Source: DASPKX01 sp035627835 (GTDB lineage Bacteria; Verrucomicrobiota; Verrucomicrobiia; Limisphaerales; SXQI01). Taken from it: a DNA stretch of 29,412 nucleotides. The stretch lies in NCBI GenBank assembly GCA_035627835.1, contig DASPKX010000097.1:1-29412 (forward strand), given 5' to 3'. Shown piece after piece: positions 24,073 through 29,412 of the stretch. Position numbers and translations under genes: made by a program. The notes under the pieces are model-generated. The model had not been told where the DNA came from. It did not search any database and saw only the letters and a list, made by a program, of their open reading frames with translations. The first letter of the stretch is position 1. The number at the start of each line of letters is the position of its first letter.

Positions 24073-25071
24073 TTATTTGTCCTCTCTTTTGCTCTCCTGC
24101 CATAAAGTTGGGTGGTGTGTTGTTATCCGATTCCTATCCTGCTCCGTAAAAACTTTCCCGTCGCTGCAGATGTAGCATGCGGCGCTAATGATATCGGTGA
24201 AAGCGGCGAAAACCTGATGGTAAATAGGGTCATACCGGTCCGGCTTCGTCCAGTCAAAGCAAAGCACCGCGATCACTTCGTCATTAACAATGACCGGGCA
24301 TGCAACGAGCGTTCTGTATCGCTCCGCGTATGCTTCAAGGCCTTTCTGAGGGTAGAACCGTTTGTCCTTTGTAATGTCATTGCAATAACAAATGGATTTC
24401 GTAACTACCGTTTCGTACGCGATTCCTTGGTTTAATGGAAGCACAGTCGGCGATTCCTTCCTCCCGATCGGAGTGCTTGGGCTGTAGCACGCGCTGCGGA
24501 GCGTTGCAGGCCCGCCGTTCTCCCCTGGATGAACAACCTTCAGCACCACGCAGCAATCTTCCCTCAGTAATTTCCTCACCGCTTGCTCCATTTTGCCAAG
24601 TTGCAGCTCTATTATGGACCACAGATGCGCTTTTCTGTTCGCGGCTTCTCTGAATCGGAAGAAGTTGTGGCGCTTCAGCAAGCAATCCCGTGTCTGATGA
24701 ATCACTGCGTGAAGGCACTCAAACACGTCTAGGTGCGCATCATTCGCCTGTTTGGCTTCTTTCACAGCCTTCTCCAGTTCTCCGTTAACGTGTGCCTCGT
24801 TCTCCTGCAACAGGCCGACCCGTTCGCACAGCAAGAATATCGCCCGCACCACCATCAACCCAGAGACGATCCAAATAACGGTAAGGCTCGATAAAGGAAG
24901 TTCTTCCCGCCCCAGGAGCTTCGCGAGGTGCTCGTGCCATTTAAATATTCCATCCAAGACTCCCAGGGCCGTAATCACACCGAACGAGAGAAGGGAAAAA
25001 GACGATGCCGCTCCAGCCAACGCGTATTTGCAACGAACAAAGAACGGCTGCTTGCGCGATAGGGTGCTCAT
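24073..25071 (-). CDS. Two-helix membrane protein with coiled coil and GAF domain
   Basis: A 332-residue protein: two membrane helices (about 16-40 and 62-83), a Lys/Glu-rich helical, probably coiled-coil segment (about 87-125), then a cytoplasmic GAF domain (about 150-305) with L-N-Q-G-I-A-Y-E-T-V-V, N-D-I-T-K-D-K-R-F, V-A-C-P-V-I-V-N-D-E-V-I-A-V-L-C-F-D. GAF domains bind small molecules such as cyclic nucleotides or sense redox state, but no output domain (kinase, cyclase, EAL) follows, so its effect must go through partners. Several Cys cluster in the domain (S-I-C-Y-C-N). Base composition looks lower in GC than its neighbours, a hint of transfer. It stands alone, convergent with the hydrolase gene and divergent from zwf. 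Confidence 0.7.
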   Translation of the reverse strand: MSTLSRKQPFFVRCKYALAGAASSFSLLSFGVITALGVLDGIFKWHEHLAKLLGREELPLSSLTVIWIVSGLMVVRAIFLLCERVGLLQENEAHVNGELEKAVKEAKQANDAHLDVFECLHAVIHQTRDCLLKRHNFFRFREAANRKAHLWSIIELQLGKMEQAVRKLLREDCCVVLKVVHPGENGGPATLRSACYSPSTPIGRKESPTVLPLNQGIAYETVVTKSICYCNDITKDKRFYPQKGLEAYAERYRTLVACPVIVNDEVIAVLCFDWTKPDRYDPIYHQVFAAFTDIISAACYICSDGKVFTEQDRNRITTHHPTLWQESKREDK

Positions 25072-25236
25072 GAGGGGTGCGCCTTATTACTTCAGCCCAT
25101 GCACTGTGTGCAACAAATTACTTCGCCTTGTCTGCTCCAGTGGCCTCCGGGAATTTTCCTCCGCTTTTTTCGGATGATTTCTATGACTCAAATTCATTTG
25201 AAAGCCGCCACCCGTTAAATCATTCTCCACCCCCTG

Positions 25237-26796
25237 ATGAATTCGTCGGACCAATTGGATGAGTTGATAACGTGCCGGATCGAGAGCGCTGCCAAGGTCG
25301 TCGAGCCTTGCTCCATTATCATTTTCGGAGCCAGCGGCGACCTCACTGCGCGCAAGCTCATTCCAGCCTTTTACCATCTTTTTGCCGCCAAACAGCTCCC
25401 AAGCCCTTTCCGCATCATCGGCTTCGCTCGACGCGAAAAAACCGATGAGCAATGGCGCAACGAACTGGAAGAGGCTCTCGGCCAGTTCTCACGCACTCAG
25501 CCCGTCGATAAAGCTGTTTGGTCCGAATTCGCCAAGAATCTCCACTACTGCCGCGGCGATATCACCGACCGCGACGCCTATAGCTGCTTGGCCAAAACCT
25601 TGGATTCCTTCGGTGTCCCGGCCCTCAGGCATAATTTGCTCTTTTATCTTGCCACTAATCCGAGCCAGTTCGCTGAGGTGGCCGAGCACCTCTACAACGT
25701 CCAGCTCCTCACAATGGAGCAGGAGAAAGGCTGGCAACGATTGGTCGTCGAAAAACCTTTCGGCCACGACTTGGAATCAGCGGTGCAGTTGAATGATCAA
25801 CTCACTCGCTTCGCTCATGAACGGCAGGTTTTCCGCATCGACCATTATCTCGGCAAGGAAACGGTCCAAAACATCCTGACCTTCCGCTTTTCGAACTCCA
25901 TTTTCGAGCAGCTCTGGACCCGCCAATCCATCGATCACGTCCAGATCACCGTCTCCGAACGCATGGGGGTGGGGGGACGTGGCGGTTACTATGAAGAATC
26001 TGGCGCGATGCGCGACATGGTGCAAAACCATCTCCTGCAAGTCCTTTCGCTTATCACGATGGAGCCTCCTGTCAGCCTGGATGCTGAGCCTATTCGTGAT
26101 GAGAAGGTCAAGCTGCTCAAATCGATCCGCGCTATTTCCCAGTCGGAAGTCAGCAAGCATGTGGTTCGTGGCCAATACTTTGCAGGCATGGTCGATGGGC
26201 AGCTCCGCCCGGGTTACCGCCAAGAGGCCAAGGTTGTGTCCGATTCAAATGTGGAGACTTACGTTGCCCTGAAGTTGTTTATTGATAACTGGCGATGGTC
26301 TGGCGTCCCATTCTACGTCCGCACCGGCAAAGCTCTTCCGCTCAGCGCCAGCGAGGTGCGCGTTCAATTCCGCCCCACTCCGCGCGTGCTCTTCGCGGCC
26401 CAATGCGGCCCAAACCTTGACGCCAACGCGCTTACTTTGCGTTTGCAGCCGAACGAAGGCATCTCCTTGCGCTTCAACGGCAAGGTTCCCGGCGCCAACC
26501 TCCAACTGCGCCCCGTTCGCATGCATTTCAGCTATAACACTGAGTTCGGCGCCTACACTCCGGAAGCCTACGAACGCCTGCTGCTGGAAGCGATGGCCGG
26601 TGACGCGACGCTCTTTATTCGCCGCGATGAAGTGGAGACCGCATGGGGTATCGTCGATCCAATTCGCCGTTCCTGGGCGGGTAAGCCGTTGACGAACCGG
26701 GAATTCTATTCTGCAGGCACTTGGGGCCCTGTGGCCGCTGATGATTTGCTGGCGCAAAGCAACCACGTCTGGCGCGATCCACATCCAATTGCCTAA
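25237..26796 (+). CDS. zwf: Glucose-6-phosphate 1-dehydrogenase
   Basis: A 519-residue enzyme of the usual G6PD length that oxidises glucose 6-phosphate to 6-phosphogluconolactone with NADP, the first step of the oxidative pentose phosphate pathway. The dinucleotide site is I-I-I-F-G-A-S-G-D-L (27-36), V-V-E-K-P-F-G-H-D is present, and the substrate/active-site motif R-I-D-H-Y-L-G-K-E is at 200-208 with the catalytic histidine; V-R-T-G-K-A-L-P-L-S is also typical. The pgl gene starts 4 bp after its stop, so the first two steps are cotranscribed. No strong ribosome site precedes the ATG at 25237. gnd is not in the window. Confidence 0.96.
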   Translation: MNSSDQLDELITCRIESAAKVVEPCSIIIFGASGDLTARKLIPAFYHLFAAKQLPSPFRIIGFARREKTDEQWRNELEEALGQFSRTQPVDKAVWSEFAKNLHYCRGDITDRDAYSCLAKTLDSFGVPALRHNLLFYLATNPSQFAEVAEHLYNVQLLTMEQEKGWQRLVVEKPFGHDLESAVQLNDQLTRFAHERQVFRIDHYLGKETVQNILTFRFSNSIFEQLWTRQSIDHVQITVSERMGVGGRGGYYEESGAMRDMVQNHLLQVLSLITMEPPVSLDAEPIRDEKVKLLKSIRAISQSEVSKHVVRGQYFAGMVDGQLRPGYRQEAKVVSDSNVETYVALKLFIDNWRWSGVPFYVRTGKALPLSASEVRVQFRPTPRVLFAAQCGPNLDANALTLRLQPNEGISLRFNGKVPGANLQLRPVRMHFSYNTEFGAYTPEAYERLLLEAMAGDATLFIRRDEVETAWGIVDPIRRSWAGKPLTNREFYSAGTWGPVAADDLLAQSNHVWRDPHPIA

Positions 26797-26800
26797 GGCT

Positions 26801-27523
26801 ATGGGGCAGCATCAGTTGCACGTCCACGAAAGCCTGGACGCTCTCAGCCAAAAACTGGCATCGGTCCTGTGCGCCCGCATTCAGGAAGCCCAAACGCGGA
26901 AGCAGGAGGCGTTCACCGTATCCCTGCACGGTGGCCGCAGCGCCAAAGCGTTGTTTCAAGCTGTCACAGCCCAGGTCCGCGCCGACGGCCTCTCCCTGGA
27001 AAATATGCACTTCTTTTGGGGTGACGAGCGCTGCGTTCCCCCCGGTGACCCGGAGAGCAACTATCTAATTGCTGCCAATTCGCTGCTCACCCCGCTCAAC
27101 ATTCCCAGCGAGCGGGTTCATCGCATCATCGGTGAAGCAGAGCCTGGTTTTGCGGCCAAACAAGCCGAAGCCGAACTCTGCCGCATCTGCGAAATCAGTC
27201 CGACTGGGCTCCCGCTGCTGGATTTTGTTGTTCTTGGAATGGGGGAAGATGGTCACATCGCCTCGCTTTTTCCGAACACCCCTGACCAAGATGCCGTTTC
27301 TGAAGCCTGTTACGTGCCAGTAATCGGCCCTAAACCACCCCCACAGCGCATTTCGCTGACGTACCCTGTGCTCTTTGCGGCCCGCGAAATGCACATCATC
27401 GCGTCCGGCGAATCCAAACGGGAAGCGTTGAAACAGACCTTAACAGCGCAAACGACTCCAGCCGGGCGGTGCATTGCTCAACGCGGCAATACGAGTGTGC
27501 ATTGCGATTTCTTTATTAAGTGA
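26801..27523 (+). CDS. pgl: 6-phosphogluconolactonase
   Basis: A 240-residue DevB/Pgl-type enzyme hydrolysing 6-phosphogluconolactone to 6-phosphogluconate. Family motifs: S-L-H-G-G-R-S-A-K-A-L (41-51), F-F-W-G-D-E-R-C-V-P (71-80) with P-E-S-N-Y, and G-M-G-E-D-G-H-I-A-S-L-F-P (146-158) with the catalytic histidine, then R-I-S-L-T-Y-P-V-L. The ATG at 26801 sits 4 bp behind the zwf stop; upstream residues in this frame lie inside zwf and lack homology. Confidence 0.95.
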   Translation: MGQHQLHVHESLDALSQKLASVLCARIQEAQTRKQEAFTVSLHGGRSAKALFQAVTAQVRADGLSLENMHFFWGDERCVPPGDPESNYLIAANSLLTPLNIPSERVHRIIGEAEPGFAAKQAEAELCRICEISPTGLPLLDFVVLGMGEDGHIASLFPNTPDQDAVSEACYVPVIGPKPPPQRISLTYPVLFAAREMHIIASGESKREALKQTLTAQTTPAGRCIAQRGNTSVHCDFFIK

Positions 27524-27743
27524 GCGTCAACGGCCGGGAAACAGGCGCTGCAAACCTGGTGGATTTAAGGATCAGGAGCGCTATTATGGATGGCTTGCGA
27601 AGCTCAAAAGGGCACGCCCGCTTGCCTTTCTTTGCTATTGCGTGCCGGGCTACAGGCGCTATATTTTGCCGCTGTAGTGTGGCAAGAAATGAATGGTGGG
27701 ACGAGGAGGACAGACCCTCAACTATAGGTGTTCAAAAAAAATA

Positions 27744-27771
27744 TTGACACCCTCTGCCCGTTTTGAGAAAT
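27744..27771 (+). promoter_or_regulatory. Putative sigma-70-type promoter upstream of the two secreted protein genes
   Basis: A perfect -35 box TTGACA (27744-27749) follows an A-rich tract, with a weak -10 candidate AGAAAT (27766-27771) at 16-bp spacing. It lies about 30 bp before the ATG at 27804. The perfect -35 and the A-tract make a strong promoter plausible; the -10 is poor. Confidence 0.4.
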
Positions 27772-27803
27772 TCGCCGCACACACGGAACTTAACAAAGTC
27801 AAA

Positions 27804-28460
27804 ATGAGAACCAAAACACTACTTCTGACGGCTGCGCTCTGCGCGGCAGGCGTCGCCACCTCGATGGCGCAAGGTGTCTTCTCCGTCAACACTGTTGGCT
27901 ACGTCAACGTTGATGTGAAGCCCGGCTTCCAATTGGTTGCCAATCCTCTGCGCAATGAAGGCAACATGACCGTTAGCCAGCTGTTCAAGAACGTCCAAGG
28001 CGGCGTTCCTGCTGGTATGCAGGTCTTCGCGTTCAACGGCACTAGCTTCCAGACTGCGACCTACGACGATCTGGAAAACAACTTCCTCGGCAGCGGCGCG
28101 AATGTCGTTGTTGAGCCAGGTGAAGGTGTCTTCGTTCGTAACCCACGCAACACCGACATCCGCATTACTTTCGTTGGCGAAGTTCAGACTGGCACTATCC
28201 AGAACCCGCTCCCAGCTGGTTTCTCGATCAAGAGCTCTGAAGTTCCGATTGATGGCACTGCTACTTCCCTGGGCTTCCCAGGCGCTGCTGGTGACCAGAT
28301 CTTCAAGTTTAACTCCACGACTCAAGCTTACCAGACGTTCAATTTCGACGATCTGGAAGGTGGTTGGTTGCCATCCGCTCCAACAATCAACGTGGGTGAA
28401 GCTGTCTTCGTTCGCAAGGCCGCAGCCGGCACTTGGACGCAGACGTTCAATATCCAATAA
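27804..28460 (+). CDS. Secreted two-repeat protein
   Basis: A 218-residue protein with signal peptide 1-22 (cut at S-M-A-Q). The mature part has two related halves: G-F-Q-L-V-A-N-P-L ... F-A-F-N-G-T-S-F-Q-T-A-T-Y-D-D-L-E ... E-P-G-E-G-V-F-V-R-N-P, and G-F-S-I-K-S-S-E-V ... F-K-F-N-S-T-T-Q-A-Y-Q-T-F-N-F-D-D-L-E ... N-V-G-E-A-V-F-V-R-K. The opening V-F-S-V-N-T-V-G-Y-V-N-V is one I associate with an uncharacterised verrucomicrobial secreted family. No ribosome binding site precedes the ATG (AACAAAGTCAAA). Many codons end in T, unlike most genes here, consistent with high expression. No function known; a surface or matrix protein is likely. The frame is open to 27693 but the signal peptide fixes the start. 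Confidence 0.85.
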   Translation: MRTKTLLLTAALCAAGVATSMAQGVFSVNTVGYVNVDVKPGFQLVANPLRNEGNMTVSQLFKNVQGGVPAGMQVFAFNGTSFQTATYDDLENNFLGSGANVVVEPGEGVFVRNPRNTDIRITFVGEVQTGTIQNPLPAGFSIKSSEVPIDGTATSLGFPGAAGDQIFKFNSTTQAYQTFNFDDLEGGWLPSAPTINVGEAVFVRKAAAGTWTQTFNIQ

Positions 28461-28512
28461 GTTGGTCATTGGGTAATAACGGTCAGAGAAAAACCACAAG
28501 GAAAAAACTAAG

Positions 28513-29034
28513 ATGAAAAAACTACTTGTTGCAGTTGCGGCAGTGCTCGTGAGCGCATCTGCCTTCGCGCAAGGTCAATTGAACTTCAACAACCGCCTTA
28601 CTGGTGTTGTTGACGCTCCGATCAGCCGCCCTGACGGGACTGGGGCTGGTGCTGGTGTTACTGCTGAGTTGGTTCTGGTTCAAGGTGGCAGTGAAACTGT
28701 GTTGACTCCGGTCACCACGTTCCGCACCTCCAGTGCTGCTGCCACTTTCTACGTCAACCCTGTTGATGTGATTGTTCCAGGCGTGCAAGCTGGTCAGACC
28801 GCTACCCTCAAGGTTCGTGCTTATGAAGGTGCTTCTTACGCTACCGCTACTCTGCGTGGCGAATCAGCCACCTTCAACTTAGCTCTCGGCGGCACACCTC
28901 CTGGTGGTGCTCCGTTGACACCTCCTGCATTAGCTGGCCTTCAAGGCTTCGCACTTCAGGTCGTTCCTGAGCCATCCACGATCGCTCTCGGCGTTCTGGG
29001 TGCCGCTGCTCTGTTGCTGCGCCGTCGCAAGTAA
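28513..29034 (+). CDS. PEP-CTERM sorting-domain protein
   Basis: A 173-residue secreted protein: signal peptide 1-19 (M-K-K-L-L then alanine-rich core, A-F-A-Q), a threonine/alanine/glycine-rich beta-type body, and a C-terminal sorting signal V-P-E-P-S-T-I-A-L, a hydrophobic helix and the basic tail L-L-R-R-R-K. In PEP-CTERM systems the exosortase XrtA/EpsH cleaves at this signal and the proteins become part of the extracellular matrix; no exosortase gene is in the window. An AAGGA element lies 11 bases before the ATG. T-ending codons are favoured as in the preceding gene, 52 bp upstream, and both probably share one transcript ending at the terminator after 29057. Confidence 0.93.
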   Translation: MKKLLVAVAAVLVSASAFAQGQLNFNNRLTGVVDAPISRPDGTGAGAGVTAELVLVQGGSETVLTPVTTFRTSSAAATFYVNPVDVIVPGVQAGQTATLKVRAYEGASYATATLRGESATFNLALGGTPPGGAPLTPPALAGLQGFALQVVPEPSTIALGVLGAAALLLRRRK

Positions 29035-29056
29035 TTGTAGTTAGTGTGTTCTCATT

Positions 29057-29085
29057 AAGCCGCTTCCGAAAGGGAGCGGCTTTTT
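29057..29085 (+). terminator. Rho-independent terminator after the PEP-CTERM gene
   Basis: AAGCCGCTTCC pairs with GGGAGCGGCTT (11 bp with one T-G wobble) around a GAAA tetraloop, followed by a T run. A strong intrinsic terminator 22 bp after the stop codon. Confidence 0.9.
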
Positions 29086-29099
29086 GCTGTACACGTTCC

Positions 29100-29412
29100 T
29101 CGCTCCTTCACCTGTGCGGCCTCGACAAGGCACCTCTGCATCCATCGCTTTGTTACTCTCGGTGACCTGAAACAGCGGGGCCGCGGGAGCAATGTGGCTG
29201 GCGGAGACCTCCCATCTCATTGCGTCGCCTTTGCGGGCGTACCTTCGACTGCTACAACTTTGAAGACCGACCTGCGTTGAGCGGATCCATCGCCACCCGG
29301 GGTGGCTGATTACCGTTTCCCCGGACGAGGGATCCGCTTAGGCAATGGGTACACGTCGAAGCGTGTAACTAACCTATGTTGCCTACCCCCCGCAGGTAAG
29401 TCGCTGAAACCT
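29100..29412. other. Gene-free stretch with nested inverted repeats: candidate structured RNA
   Basis: No credible reading frame. Several exact helices nest: ACCTGCG (29270-29276) with CGCAGGT (29391-29397) closes a domain that contains AGCGGATCC (29280-29288) with GGATCCGCT (29330-29338), itself enclosing GCCACC/GGTGGC (29292-29306), and TAGGCAA (29339-29345) with TTGCCTA (29379-29385), itself enclosing TACACG/CGTGTA (29350-29367). Upstream, GGGAG (29185-29189) can pair with CTCCC (29209-29213) and CAATG (29190-29194) with CATTG (29218-29222) in a crossed order, as in a pseudoknot. Strand is undetermined and the element may run past the window. I could not match it to tmRNA, RNase P RNA, SRP RNA or 6S RNA. 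Confidence 0.5.

Noticed and set aside
29195..29213. Resemblance of GGCTGGCGGAGACCTCCC to the conserved core of cobalamin riboswitches
   Set aside because: The other conserved boxes, notably GCCACTG, are absent and no downstream gene is visible.
29165..29412. tmRNA, 6S RNA, SRP RNA or RNase P RNA
   Set aside because: No tag peptide ending A-L-A-A, no T-arm with CCA, no SRP GGAAG tetraloop region and none of the RNase P conserved blocks could be found on either strand.

Overview
This is a window of about 59% GC (estimated by eye) from a bacterial chromosome, most likely a member of Verrucomicrobiota close to the Pedosphaera/Limisphaerales group. That placement is inference. It rests on a PEP-CTERM secreted protein, a two-repeat secreted protein of a kind I associate with that phylum, secreted proteins ending in an FWRLRVK-like tail, and the general gene style. 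I see no CRISPR array, insertion sequence or prophage.

Layout. 1-632: 3' part of a HAD phosphatase gene with a terminator, then a 53-residue DUF1328 membrane protein gene on the minus strand. 997-4040: a hybrid histidine kinase, then selD. 4037-8933 (minus strand): a TerC-family protein gene, a glycoside hydrolase/DUF4380 fusion gene, an EamA-like membrane protein gene and a PaaK-like CoA ligase gene, closely packed. 8985-14606 (plus): a secreted protein gene, then a tight four-gene unit of TonB-dependent receptor, YfiR-like protein, CHASE8-type histidine kinase and single-domain response regulator. 14608-15696 (minus): pilT. 15889-19802 (plus): class I aldolase, Gfo/Idh/MocA oxidoreductase, a small antitoxin-like protein, a PhoD-like lipoprotein and trmB. 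19806-21651 (minus): a sugar isomerase/epimerase-like gene, and a DUF2249 gene overlapping a Crp/Fnr regulator gene. 21795-23872 (plus): two paralogous membrane-anchored protein genes flanking tRNA-Sec, then an alpha/beta hydrolase. 24073-25071 (minus): a membrane-anchored GAF protein. 25237-27523 (plus): zwf-pgl, the oxidative pentose phosphate entry. 27804-29034: two secreted protein genes, the second PEP-CTERM, ending at a strong terminator. 29100-29412: a gene-free stretch with nested inverted repeats that looks like a structured RNA.

Main result: two parts of the selenocysteine system lie in this window and simple ORF calling misses or damages both. selD has an in-frame UGA at 3042-3044, inside the active-site motif C-A-G-U-A-S-K, with a SECIS-like hairpin just downstream, so the selenophosphate synthetase is itself a selenoprotein and begins at about 2991. 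At 22316-22411 there is a tRNA with anticodon UCA, an 8-bp variable arm and encoded CCA, which is selC. Its acceptor, D and T stems carry irregularities that deserve a check. selA and selB are not in the window.

Other points of interest are a hybrid kinase with degenerate ATP-binding boxes, a GH-DUF4380 fusion, a frameshifted paralog next to selC, a start codon buried in an inverted repeat, and the unassigned structured RNA at the right edge.
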